64,000 nucleotides of DNA from Martinezella lusitana (GTDB lineage Bacteria > Pseudomonadota > Alphaproteobacteria > Rhizobiales > Rhizobiaceae): NCBI RefSeq assembly GCF_016901135.1, contig NZ_JAFEVL010000078.1, forward strand, positions 27,475-91,474, in the 5' to 3' direction. Of this stretch, positions 34,250 to 42,442 are shown one piece after another; positions within the stretch are counted from its first letter, which is position 1; each line of letters opens with the position of its first letter. Below the pieces are notes generated by a model. That model saw only the letters and a program-made list of their open reading frames with translations, was not told the DNA's origin and did no database searches. The translations under genes and the position numbers were made by a program.

Positions 34250-34648
34250 TTGCTGCATCATATTTCATTCGGTGTCACAGATATCGAGAAAGCCGCTGCA
34301 TTCTATGACGCAGCGTTTGCGCCGCTTGGCTATGTGCGGGTTTGGGAAGATCTAGACCCAGGCAATCCCGACCAAGCGATCGGATATGGCCCAGCAGGCG
34401 GCGGCGACAAGTTCGCCATCAAATTGCGGGGCAAGGACGCCCGAGCTCCCGGCTCCGGCTTTCATCTCGCCTTTGCCGCACCAGGCCGCGAAGCAGTTTC
34501 CTCGTTCCATAAGGCTGCGCTGGCTCACGGCGGCGTAGACAATGGGGCGCCGGGTCTTCGGCCTCACTATGGCCCGAATTATTTTGCCGCCTTCGTCATC
34601 GATCCGGACGGCCATCGCATTGAGGTCGTTACCAAGGCTGCGGAATAG
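34250..34648 (+). CDS. VOC (glyoxalase-like) family protein
   Basis: A 132-residue VOC protein starting LHHISFGVTDIEKAAAFYD, with HLAFAAPGREAV near residue 75 and the carboxy DPDGHRIEVVTKA. The start is TTG at 34250, chosen because GGAGG lies five bases before it and family members begin with this HHISF strand. It is separated from the previous VOC gene by a repeat element and may have its own transcript. Confidence 0.87.
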   Translation: MLHHISFGVTDIEKAAAFYDAAFAPLGYVRVWEDLDPGNPDQAIGYGPAGGGDKFAIKLRGKDARAPGSGFHLAFAAPGREAVSSFHKAALAHGGVDNGAPGLRPHYGPNYFAAFVIDPDGHRIEVVTKAAE

Positions 34649-34680
34649 CTGACGGGTGGAAGCGCAGCGGTATCGCCACC

Positions 34681-34752
34681 CGCCCTCGTGGTTCGAGGCT
34701 GCAGCCCCTTCGACAGGCTCAGGGTGCTTTCGCATCTCACCATGAGGGCTGG
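34681..34752. repeat. Repeat family C, copy 1
   Basis: CGCCCTCGTGGTTCGAGGCT starts the element, and CATCTCACCATGAGGGCTGG ends it. The two ends are the same two blocks that recur inverted at 34780-34847 and again at 47436-47484. Confidence 0.75.
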
Positions 34753-34779
34753 TCTTTTGTGCCGCCACAGAAGGCACTC

Positions 34780-34847
34780 CACCTCATGGTGAGGTGCACT
34801 GCCGTGGGAGCGGAGCGAAAACGGTGGTGCCTCGAACCACGAGGTGG
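34780..34847. repeat. Repeat family C, copy 2 (inverted)
   Basis: CACCTCATGGTGAGGTGC begins and GTGCCTCGAACCACGAGGTG ends this copy, which faces copy 1 in inverted orientation. CCTCATGGTGAGG is itself an interrupted palindrome. It lies just beyond the 3' end of pheA. Confidence 0.75.
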
Positions 34848-34865
34848 CCTCCGACACGATCGGAC

Positions 34866-35720
34866 TTAGAGATCGCCCCGCATCGGATGACCCTTATAAA
34901 CACCCAGAATCCGGACCTTTTCCGAGAAGAATCGCAGTTCTTCCAGCGCACGGCGCACATGGGCATCGGAGGGATGACCCTCGATATCCGCATAGAACTG
35001 CGTTGCGACAAAACGGCCGCCGAGCTGATAGCTTTCAAGCTTCGTCATGTTGATGCCATTGGTGGCGAAGCCGCCGAGCGCTTTGTAGAGCGCTGCCGGA
35101 ATATTGCGGACGTTGAAGACGAACGTCGTCACGATTTTTTCTTCCGGGGCGCTGCGCTCCGCCCAGTTCTCGTCGCGGGACAGAACGACAAAACGCGTCA
35201 TGTTGTCTTCGGTGTCCTCGACATTCTCGGCGATGATTTCAAGGCCATAGAGGTCGGCCGCAAGCCGTGGCGCCAGCGCCGCCATACTGCGGTCGCCGGT
35301 TTCCTGTACCAGCTTGGCGGCACCCGCCGTATCGCCGGCGATGACCGGTTTCCAGCCGTTGGCGCGCACGATCTTGCGGCACTGGCCGAGCGCATGGATG
35401 TGGCTATGCACCGTGCGGATCTCTTCCTTGGTCACTCCAGGCAGCACCATCAGCTGGAAGCGGATCGGCATGAAATATTCGCCGACGATATGCAGTCGCG
35501 ATTCCGGCAGCAGGTGGTGAATGTCGGCGACGCGCCCGGCAATGGTGTTCTCGATCGGAATCATGCCGAGATCGGCCTCGCCGTTGTCGATCGCGGTGAA
35601 GGCGTCCTCGAAGGTCTGGCAGGGCAGCGGCTCCATGGTCGGGAACATGTCACGGCAGGCCATGTCGGAATTGGCGCCGTGGTCGCCCTGGAAGGAGATC
35701 TTGTTGGTCTTGGTGATCAT
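34866..35720 (-). CDS. pheA: Prephenate dehydratase
   Basis: A 284-residue monofunctional prephenate dehydratase, which makes phenylpyruvate for phenylalanine synthesis. The amino-terminal dehydratase domain has ISFQGDHGANSDMACRD, MIPIENTIAGRVADIHHLL and the conserved TRF motif in NMTRFVVLSRD. A carboxy ACT domain with ALGGFATNGINMTKLESYQ follows, the site of feedback inhibition by phenylalanine. It lies 23 bases downstream of kdsB. Confidence 0.95.
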   Translation of the reverse strand: MITKTNKISFQGDHGANSDMACRDMFPTMEPLPCQTFEDAFTAIDNGEADLGMIPIENTIAGRVADIHHLLPESRLHIVGEYFMPIRFQLMVLPGVTKEEIRTVHSHIHALGQCRKIVRANGWKPVIAGDTAGAAKLVQETGDRSMAALAPRLAADLYGLEIIAENVEDTEDNMTRFVVLSRDENWAERSAPEEKIVTTFVFNVRNIPAALYKALGGFATNGINMTKLESYQLGGRFVATQFYADIEGHPSDAHVRRALEELRFFSEKVRILGVYKGHPMRGDL

Positions 35721-35743
35721 GGGACTGCCTTTGGGGAGTGCCG

Positions 35744-36499
35744 TCAGAGAGAAGCGGCGGAAAGGATACGGCGAGCCTTTTCGAGGTCGGCGGGAGTATC
35801 GACACCGAGCGGGATTGTGTCAACGATCTCGACGTCGATGCGCATGCCGGCCTCCAGCGCCCGCAGCTGCTCCAGCGATTCGCGCAGTTCCAGCGGCGAT
35901 GGGCCGAGGCTGACGAATTTCGCGAGCGCGGTGCGACGATAGGCATAGAGACCGATATGGTGATAGAGCGGCCCATTGCCGTAGGGCGCGGTGGTGCGGG
36001 TGAAATAGAGCGCCCGCAGGCGATTGTCCGAGATGGCCGAGCCGACCACCTTGACGACGCTCGGCGCCGTCTTTTCTTCCTCGTCCTTGATCTCGACGGT
36101 CAGCGTCGCAATGTCGACAGCCGGATTTTCGAGCGGACGCAGCGATGCGCGGATGGTCTCGGGATCGATGGTCGGCAGGTCGCCCTGGACATTGACGATG
36201 ATTTCGGCGCGGCCCTCGGGATCCACGGCCTGCAGGGCCTCATAAATGCGGTCCGAGCCGGATTGATGATCCTTGCGCGTCATGACGACTTCGAACCCGG
36301 CACTGGCGACGGCGGCATAGGTATCCTCGTGATCGACGGCGACGACGATGCGACCGATCGCCGCCTCGCGCGCACGCTTGGCAACCTGTACGATCATGGG
36401 CAGGCCGCAAATATCAGCAAGCGGCTTGCCCGGCAGGCGAGTGGAGGCCATCCGGGCAGGAATGAGTACCAACGTCTTGTCTAAATTTGGATCTGTCAT
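35744..36499 (-). CDS. kdsB: 3-deoxy-manno-octulosonate cytidylyltransferase
   Basis: A 251-residue enzyme that activates Kdo as CMP-Kdo for lipopolysaccharide. It has the nucleotide-binding LIPARMASTRLPGKPLADI near residue 12, DHQSGSDRIYEAL near 75 and NVQGDLPTIDPETI near 100, and ends with IPLGVDTPADLEKARRIL. The ATG at 36499 gives the family amino end; the frame opens at 36544. kdsB-pheA forms a two-gene unit. Confidence 0.95.
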   Translation of the reverse strand: MTDPNLDKTLVLIPARMASTRLPGKPLADICGLPMIVQVAKRAREAAIGRIVVAVDHEDTYAAVASAGFEVVMTRKDHQSGSDRIYEALQAVDPEGRAEIIVNVQGDLPTIDPETIRASLRPLENPAVDIATLTVEIKDEEEKTAPSVVKVVGSAISDNRLRALYFTRTTAPYGNGPLYHHIGLYAYRRTALAKFVSLGPSPLELRESLEQLRALEAGMRIDVEIVDTIPLGVDTPADLEKARRILSAASL

Positions 36500-36650
36500 T
36501 CTTGGGCCTTCTATTCCTGCGGGAAAAGTGTCAAAACGTCTCATGGTGGAGGCGGTTTACAGAGTTGCAAGAAACAGCCAAAAGACATAGGTTTCGCGCG
36601 AATTCAAGATGGGCCGGCAGAGGATGCTGGTGGCGAGGGGAGCATAGCAG

Positions 36651-37232
36651 ATGAATTCATCCTACGTGAACATGGGTGTCGGGGCGCTTTTAGCCACGCT
36701 GTTCGTGTTGAAGTCCGTGTCGCTCGCGTCAGGATTTATTTTCCATTCAGAGGTACCGGAAAAGCCCGGTTTCGCCATAGTCGCCACCGAGGAGCCGGCT
36801 GCAGGCGACAAGGCCGCGGCCGCCAAGCCGGAAACGCCGATCGCTCAGCTCTTGCAGAAGGCTGATGCCAAGGTCGGCGAAACGATCTTCAAGAAGTGTC
36901 AGGCCTGTCATTCCGGAGAGAAGGGCGGACCCAACAAGGTCGGCCCGGATCTCTGGGGCATCATCGATCGCCCGGTCGGCGAGCATGAGGGCTTTGCCTA
37001 TTCTTCCGGCATGAAGGACTTCTCCAAGGGCGGCTCGGAAAAGTGGACCTACGATCACCTCTATCACTTCCTCGCTGCTCCGAAGAAGTTCGTTGCCGGA
37101 ACGGCAATGGGCTTTGCAGGCCTGCCGAAGGAAGAGGATCGCGCCAACGTGATCGCCTATCTGCGCACGCTTGCCGATACGCAGGTACCGCTGCCGGATC
37201 CGAACGCCGCGCCGGCTGCTGCGACCAACTGA
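36651..37232 (+). CDS. cycM: Membrane-anchored cytochrome c (CycM type)
   Basis: A 193-residue class I cytochrome c with an uncleaved amino-terminal membrane anchor (about 8-30), an Ala/Pro linker to about residue 62 and a haem domain with CQACH at 83-87. M153 in GTAMGFAGL is the likely sixth haem ligand. It matches Bradyrhizobium CycM, which carries electrons from the bc1 complex to the aa3 oxidase. It is divergent from kdsB. Confidence 0.9.
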   Translation: MNSSYVNMGVGALLATLFVLKSVSLASGFIFHSEVPEKPGFAIVATEEPAAGDKAAAAKPETPIAQLLQKADAKVGETIFKKCQACHSGEKGGPNKVGPDLWGIIDRPVGEHEGFAYSSGMKDFSKGGSEKWTYDHLYHFLAAPKKFVAGTAMGFAGLPKEEDRANVIAYLRTLADTQVPLPDPNAAPAAATN

Positions 37233-37256
37233 TATTTACATCAGTACCCGCAATCG

Positions 37257-37281
37257 AAAGCCCGGTCAGAATGGCCGGCTT
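37257..37281. terminator. Possible bidirectional terminator
   Basis: AAGCCCGG and CCGGCTT pair with a bulged C around a nine-base loop, between the convergent cytochrome and patatin genes. T-runs are short on both strands. Confidence 0.4.
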
Positions 37282-37295
37282 CTTCGTGCCGTCTT

Positions 37296-38453
37296 CTAGA
37301 GAGCATGCTTGCGCGAGCGCGTCCTCTGATCGAGATCATAGACCTTCAGCCCTTCCTCGGCCTTCGGCGGCACGCGCCATTCCTCCGGAGCCAATGCCTT
37401 GCGGCCGTCGCGCAAGCCCGCGTGCCAATGCTCGTGCATCGAAAGCGCTGAGAACTCGTAGTCCTTGGAATGTGAGCGGAACTGCTTGTTGCGATAGATC
37501 AGGTGGATGATGGTGACGCTATAGTCGCAGCTATGCACCTGCAGCTTCTGGATTTCCGGGTCGGCCTTGGCCTCATCGGGAAGGCGGGCATAGAGTTCGG
37601 ATATGGCGCGCCTCAGGCGGTGACGTTCCAGGAAGAGGTCGGTGTTCAGCCGGGTACGGCTCGAATAGGTAATGTCCTTGCGCCGCTCCTCGACCTCTTC
37701 CAGATCCTGCGGCAGATGGCCGACGGCGCTGAAGAGATCGACCTGAAACACCACGGTATCGACGCCCGCGCCGTTGCGGAGCACGTAACCCAGCGGCGTG
37801 TTCGAAACCAGGCCGCCGTCCCAGTATTGCTCGCCGCCGATCTTGATCGCCGGAAAGCCCGGCGGCAGGGCGCCGCTCGCCATCACGTGTTCCGGCGTGA
37901 TCTTGGTGTCCTTATTGTCGAAAAAGGCGAAGTTGCCGGTGCGCACATTGACCGCACCGAGGCTGAGCCGCACCGGACCGTGATTGATTCGGTCGAAATC
38001 GACATGGTCGAGCAGCGTCTGCCGCAATTGCCCGGTGTCGTAGATGCTGGTCGCGCCCTTGGAACCAGGCGCCTGGAACCAGGATGGAATCTGCCAGGGC
38101 GAAAAGAAGCCGGGCACGCCGAAGGTCGACACCCACCAGCTGCTGACCGTGCGATAGAGAGGGGTGCTCTCGCGCTGGTGTTCCATCAGCACGTCGACGG
38201 GGAGCTGGATGCCGACCTTGTTCCAGAAGGAGCGCAGCGCCTCGAGCCGCTCCCCCGGCACATTGCCGGCCATGATCGAGGCGTTGATGGCGCCGATCGA
38301 GATGCCGGCGATCCAGTCGGGTTCGATATTCTGTTCTCGGAGCGCTTCGAAGGCGCCCGCCTGATAGGAGCCGAGAGCGCCGCCTCCCTGCAGCACGAAG
38401 ACTTTCTGCGAATAGGCCGAAGCGGGATTGGTGAGTGGAGTTGCAATATTCAT
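37296..38453 (-). CDS. Patatin-like phospholipase with DUF3734
   Basis: A 385-residue patatin-like acyl hydrolase. The oxyanion glycine loop is LQGGGALGSYQAG at 21-33, the nucleophile elbow GISIG places Ser at 52 and the catalytic Asp is D212 in WDGGLVSN. The carboxy half (RRKDITYSSRTRLNTDLFL, IHLIYRNKQFRSHSKDYEF) is the DUF3734 region found with many bacterial patatins. The ATG at 38453 is used; the long frame upstream is read-through. The substrate, phospholipid or another acyl ester, is not evident. Confidence 0.93.
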   Translation of the reverse strand: MNIATPLTNPASAYSQKVFVLQGGGALGSYQAGAFEALREQNIEPDWIAGISIGAINASIMAGNVPGERLEALRSFWNKVGIQLPVDVLMEHQRESTPLYRTVSSWWVSTFGVPGFFSPWQIPSWFQAPGSKGATSIYDTGQLRQTLLDHVDFDRINHGPVRLSLGAVNVRTGNFAFFDNKDTKITPEHVMASGALPPGFPAIKIGGEQYWDGGLVSNTPLGYVLRNGAGVDTVVFQVDLFSAVGHLPQDLEEVEERRKDITYSSRTRLNTDLFLERHRLRRAISELYARLPDEAKADPEIQKLQVHSCDYSVTIIHLIYRNKQFRSHSKDYEFSALSMHEHWHAGLRDGRKALAPEEWRVPPKAEEGLKVYDLDQRTRSRKHAL

Positions 38454-38575
38454 GTGCCATCCTTTGCTGCGCTTCAGCCTTAAAGGCCGCGATGCGCAAA
38501 TATATGACCATTTTCCTGCCTGTTTCTCCGAATGCGGAGATATGTCGTCCCGGCCATTGGCGGCTTGGGGCCTGC

Positions 38576-39520
38576 CTAGCCGAGAATATAGGCCCAGAGC
38601 GACACCGAGAATGCGCCGAGCGCGGTCGTCAGCGTAATCGTCGAGGCTGCGAGACTGTGACCGACGCCGAAGCGATTGGCAATCAGCCAGGCGTTCACAC
38701 CTGTTGGAACTGCGGCTGTGAGCACGAGTGCGGCCCGCCACTCCGGGCTGAGACCGAGGAGGTGGCCGGCCGCCAGCACGCAGGCCGGAAGCAAGAAGAG
38801 CTTGAAAGCCGCCATGACGCTGGTGATGCCGAGATTGCCTGATAGCCCGTATTGGCGAAGCGCCATGCCGAGCGAAATCAGTGCCGCCGGGCCGGCTATA
38901 TTGGCAATATTGTCGACGACAGTGCCGAGCGTCGCCGGCAAGGGAATGCCGACGACATGCACGACGAGGCCGCAGAGAAGCCCGATGACCAACGGATTGC
39001 GGACAAGGTTCCTGCCGACCTGCCGGAGCAGATCCCATGTGCTGCGGCCGGCCCCACCGTTTTCTCTGCGCTCGGCCTGCTCCATCAGCAACGTGCCGGC
39101 GATCATCATGGTCGGCAGATGCACGGCAATCAGGATCGACATCGCCATGATGCCATCAGGCCCCACAGTGCGCCCCACCAGCGGCAGGCCGATGAAGATC
39201 GTGTTGGCGAAGGCGGACGACACGCCGGCCAGCACGCCGATGCGCGCATCCCGCCCGAACAGCCGCGTCGCCACCAGATGACCGGCGGTCCAGGTGACGG
39301 CAACGCCGGAGAAATAAGCGATCCACAATCGAAACGGCGAGGCGCCGCGAAAATTCGCCTCCGCAATGGTCTGGAACAGCAGCAGCGGCACGGCGATCTT
39401 GAAAACGAACTCGCTCATCGCCTCGCCGACCTCGGCCTTCAATAGGCCGGTGCGCACGATCACCCAGCCGACGAGAATGAGCAGGAAAACCGGAAGGACG
39501 TCGGTAAAGATTTCGGACAT
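38576..39520 (-). CDS. AEC-family auxin efflux carrier-like transporter
   Basis: A 314-residue transporter of the AEC (auxin efflux carrier) family with about ten helices in two inverted halves. It starts MSEIFTDVLPVFLLILVG, has FANTIFIGLPLVGRTVG near residue 115 and a second half with GPAALISLGMALRQYGL and TAAVPTGVNAWLIANRFG. Bacterial members move malonate, malate or similar acids. It is the 120-base upstream neighbour of the patatin gene on the same strand. Confidence 0.92.
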   Translation of the reverse strand: MSEIFTDVLPVFLLILVGWVIVRTGLLKAEVGEAMSEFVFKIAVPLLLFQTIAEANFRGASPFRLWIAYFSGVAVTWTAGHLVATRLFGRDARIGVLAGVSSAFANTIFIGLPLVGRTVGPDGIMAMSILIAVHLPTMMIAGTLLMEQAERRENGGAGRSTWDLLRQVGRNLVRNPLVIGLLCGLVVHVVGIPLPATLGTVVDNIANIAGPAALISLGMALRQYGLSGNLGITSVMAAFKLFLLPACVLAAGHLLGLSPEWRAALVLTAAVPTGVNAWLIANRFGVGHSLAASTITLTTALGAFSVSLWAYILG

Positions 39521-39600
39521 GCCGGGCGAGGGCCGTGAAGGGTGAGCTCGAGGGATTTGACCCGGAAGTTGTAGCAGCTTGGCCCATCGTGAGAAGCCGC

Positions 39601-39633
39601 AAAAACAAAAAAAGCGGGACCAAACCCGCTTTT
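39601..39633 (-). terminator. Strong intrinsic terminator of the putative small RNA
   Basis: On the reverse strand AAAAGCGGG pairs with CCCGCTTTT around a six-base loop (39610-39633) and runs into TTTTTTTGTTTTT. It lies about 80 bases before the AEC start codon. Confidence 0.85.
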
Positions 39634-39775
39634 GCCTATCCGGCCCCGCCGGACGGTCCTCCCGGTGCACATGCCGCCAGTTCATCCGTGGTCGGCCCGC
39701 GTACCGGGGAGGCGGAAGGTATCATACCTTCCCCGGCTGGCTTGGAGGCCTTGTGAGCTTCCCATCCCAACCGCT
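39601..39775 (-). ncRNA. Putative terminator-ended small RNA upstream of the AEC gene
   Basis: A structured stretch lies in a 400-base gap between divergent genes. On the reverse strand it ends in a strong terminator (39601-39633) that lies before, not after, the AEC gene, so it must end an RNA of its own. Upstream it holds the palindrome GGAAGGTAT/ATACCTTCC (39714-39732) flanked by CCGGGG and CCCCGG-like pairs, and other GC-rich stems. No ORF with normal codon use fills it. I could not match it to 6S, tmRNA or RNase P, and no convincing promoter was found, so the 5' end is a guess. Confidence 0.45.
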
Positions 39776-39920
39776 TGTTAAGAATTTACACATGGAAAGT
39801 GACAGCCAAATGACTGATTGGAATTAAGTTAACGGCCCTCGTGCTGATTTTTCTTCCAAACTTCGGAAAAACCGATAATACCGGATACCGGCTATCACCT
39901 ATACCGGGACCCTCCTATTG

Positions 39921-40913
39921 ATGACTCGCTTCGATGTACTGACCGTTGGCAATGCCATCGTCGACATTATCGCCCGCTGTAACGATCAGTTCCTGATCGA
40001 CAACAAAATCACCAAGGCCGCGATGAATCTCATCGATGCCGAGCGCGCAGAACTTCTCTATTCCCGCATGGGCCCGGCGCTTGAGGCGTCCGGCGGCAGC
40101 GCCGGCAATACGGCCGCGGGTGTGGCGAATTTCGGCGGCAGGGCCGCCTATTTCGGCAAGGTCGCGGAGGATCAGCTCGGAGAGATCTTCTCTCACGATA
40201 TCCGTGCCCAGGGCGTGCATTATGAGACCAAGGCGAAAGGCACCTTCCCGCCGACCGCCCGCTCGATGATCTTCGTCACCGAGGACGGCGAGCGCTCCAT
40301 GAACACCTATCTCGGCGCCTGCGTCGAGCTCGGCCCGGAAGACGTCGAGGAAGATGTCGTCGCCGATGCCAAGGTCACCTATTTCGAAGGCTATCTCTGG
40401 GATCCGCCGCGCGCCAAGGAAGCGATTCGCGAATGCGCTCGCATCGCCCACGCCAATGGCCGGGAAATGTCGATGACCTTGTCCGACAGTTTCTGTGTCG
40501 GTCGCTATCGCGGCGAGTTCTTGGACCTGATGCGCTCGGGCACCGTCGATATCGTCTTCGCCAATCGCGATGAGGCTTTGTCGCTCTACGAGACCGAGGA
40601 TTTCGACACGGCGCTGACGCTGATTGCGGCCGATTGCAAGATCGCTGCTGTGACGACAGGCAAGGACGGCGCCGTCATCGTGCGTGGAAACGAACGTTAT
40701 GTCGTCGACGCCCACCCTATCGAGGAGCGGGTCGACACGACCGGCGCCGGCGATCTCTTCGCCGCCGGTTTCCTGTTCGGCTATACCCAGGGCCGCGCGC
40801 TCGAAGATTGCGGCAAGCTCGGCAACCTCGCCGCGGCTATCGTCATCGAGCAGATCGGCCCGCGGCCGATGCGATCACTGTCGGAAGCGGCCAAGGAATT
40901 CGGGCTTCTTTGA
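39921..40913 (+). CDS. Adenosine kinase (PfkB family)
   Basis: A 330-residue PfkB-family kinase that phosphorylates adenosine, as rhizobial members do. The amino end DVLTVGNAIVDIIARCND, the SGGSAGNTAAGVANFGGRAA segment and the carboxy DTTGAGDLFAAGFLFGYT, with the catalytic Asp, are classic. The ATG at 39921 directly follows an in-frame TTG at 39918. The gene stands alone and ends at a terminator. Confidence 0.93.
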   Translation: MTRFDVLTVGNAIVDIIARCNDQFLIDNKITKAAMNLIDAERAELLYSRMGPALEASGGSAGNTAAGVANFGGRAAYFGKVAEDQLGEIFSHDIRAQGVHYETKAKGTFPPTARSMIFVTEDGERSMNTYLGACVELGPEDVEEDVVADAKVTYFEGYLWDPPRAKEAIRECARIAHANGREMSMTLSDSFCVGRYRGEFLDLMRSGTVDIVFANRDEALSLYETEDFDTALTLIAADCKIAAVTTGKDGAVIVRGNERYVVDAHPIEERVDTTGAGDLFAAGFLFGYTQGRALEDCGKLGNLAAAIVIEQIGPRPMRSLSEAAKEFGLL

Positions 40914-40956
40914 TGAGACCTGTTGTCTAAAGCTTTTCCGTTTTTTGCAGATAGTA

Positions 40957-40993
40957 GAAGCCGCCTTCAACAGATCGCTGTAGGCGGCTTTTG
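40957..40993. terminator. Bidirectional terminator between adenosine kinase and cadD-like gene
   Basis: AGCCGCCT (40959-40966) pairs with AGGCGGCT (40982-40989), followed by TTTT. It serves two convergent genes, 44 bases after the adenosine kinase stop and before the cadD-like stop. Confidence 0.7.
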
Positions 40994-41011
40994 CTATAAG
41001 GTCGGCTGCAC

Positions 41012-41623
41012 CTATCCCCGGAAAAGCGTCGCAGTCCCGGCCTCATAGAGGATGAGGATGCCGAGGGCGATCAGGATGAACGGCACGATCCTGTGGCCAT
41101 GACGTCTGATCGGTGCGCCAAGCGTCGGATGGTTCACCAGAGAATGGGCCGCGCCGAGCCAAGCCGCCGTCAGGATCGCGAAGACGCAGCCGATGGCCAG
41201 GATCTCATAGGCGGACCGTGTGGCGAAGAGCGGCGTATAGATGCTGATGTTGTCGCCGCCATTGGCGATCGTCACCAGGGTGACGGCGACGATATTGCCA
41301 TGCCCCATAGAGGCCTTCTCGTGATCCTCCGGATTGTCGCCTGCCTCGATGCCGTTCCAGAGTTCCCATAATCTTCTGAGGCCAAAGAAGATCGGCGCAA
41401 GACCGAGCAGGCCGATATAGGTGGCAGGGATGACGAGCACGAGGAACGAGGCGACGACGCTGACGCCATAGAGAACGGCAATGCCAAGATACTGGCCGAT
41501 GACGACCTGCTTTGCCCGGAATTTCGGATCGGCAAAAAAGCCGAGAAGAACGAAAATATCGTCCACATTGGTCGATACGAACACAATGATGGCAACGCCG
41601 AAAACGCCAAGCAAAGAACCCAA
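41012..41623 (-). CDS. CadD-family transporter
   Basis: A 203-residue membrane protein of the cadmium resistance transporter family (PF03596) with about six helices. It has VFVSTNVDDIFVLLGFF near residue 14 and TIANGGDNISIYTPLFA near 115, the paired Asn/Asp motifs of this family. CadD-type proteins have been linked to cadmium resistance or to amine export; the ion specificity is not evident. It is convergent with the adenosine kinase gene. Confidence 0.9.
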   Translation of the reverse strand: MGSLLGVFGVAIIVFVSTNVDDIFVLLGFFADPKFRAKQVVIGQYLGIAVLYGVSVVASFLVLVIPATYIGLLGLAPIFFGLRRLWELWNGIEAGDNPEDHEKASMGHGNIVAVTLVTIANGGDNISIYTPLFATRSAYEILAIGCVFAILTAAWLGAAHSLVNHPTLGAPIRRHGHRIVPFILIALGILILYEAGTATLFRG

Positions 41624-41712
41624 GACCGCCCCTCTTCCGTTCCGATTTTGGATATATCACTGCGCCGGAAAAGTCGCGCGGTTGCCGATGTCGCGGAGCT
41701 TTGTGGAGTTCT

Positions 41713-42252
41713 CTACTTGAAGGCTTCGCCGGGGTAGGCGCCCCAGATCTCGGACTGTGCCACCCAGCCCTCCGTGCCATCAGCGGTGACCATGCACCAG
41801 TCGCCTGTGCATTCGCGTATACTCATCATCACGCCGGGCTGAAGCTTGGCGATGACGGCGGCGGATGGTTGGGCGTCGCGGCGCATGTTGACGAAGACGG
41901 CCTTGCCCTTGCCCTTCATCCATGGAGCTGCGAGCGCCGAGCGCTGGCCCGACAGCAGCGACTGGTTGACCCAGCCCTCGGTGCCGTCGGCATCGCGCAC
42001 GCGCCGCCAGTTATCGTATTCCTGGATGATCTCGACCGGCAATCCCTGCTTGAGATAGAGCCATGAGACGGCATAATCCGCGCTCGGGCCGATGCGCAGG
42101 TTGACCCGCTTCGACTTCAGTGTGACGAACCTCGGCAACGGCAATCCGCTCGGCCCCTTGGCGGCCTGGGCCACGGCAAGATCGGCAGCGGCACCGGCCA
42201 TCAACAGGCCGATCGCGAAAATGGCGCAGGACTTCAATACTCTGCCACGCAT
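41713..42252 (-). CDS. Secreted protein with two bacterial SH3 domains
   Basis: A 179-residue exported protein with a signal peptide (AVAQ cleavage near residue 29) and two SH3b repeats: SKRVNLRIGPSADYAVSWL with DNWRRVRDADGTEGWVNQS, and GKAVFVNMRRDAQPSAAVI with GDWCMVTADGTEGWVAQSE. Such domains bind cell wall or other proteins in the periplasm. It is divergent from the 2-hydroxyacid dehydrogenase gene. Confidence 0.9.
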   Translation of the reverse strand: MRGRVLKSCAIFAIGLLMAGAAADLAVAQAAKGPSGLPLPRFVTLKSKRVNLRIGPSADYAVSWLYLKQGLPVEIIQEYDNWRRVRDADGTEGWVNQSLLSGQRSALAAPWMKGKGKAVFVNMRRDAQPSAAVIAKLQPGVMMSIRECTGDWCMVTADGTEGWVAQSEIWGAYPGEAFK

Positions 42253-42442
42253 GGGATTTCCGTTCGTTCATCATGATCAAGGCGCTGTCGGGCCGCCTTT
42301 TCGCTCCGATCAGCGGCAAATCCTCGGATCGCGCCAGCGAGTTTTGTTTGTCTTCGCCTGCGGGTCTGGTAGAAATGCCCGGAACGGGAAAATTATCCCG
42401 CTTCTTGGTTAAGAACATCTGAACAAGGCATCGCCGCTCTCC

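Noticed and set aside
35980..36600. Possible second cytidylyltransferase-related frame on the plus strand
   Set aside because: It is the reverse image of kdsB, with the start outside any promoter.
39601..39775. 6S RNA, tmRNA or RNase P as the identity of the 39.6 kb RNA candidate
   Set aside because: None of the core motifs of those RNAs (6S bubble, resume codon and tag, RNase P P4 sequence) could be found.
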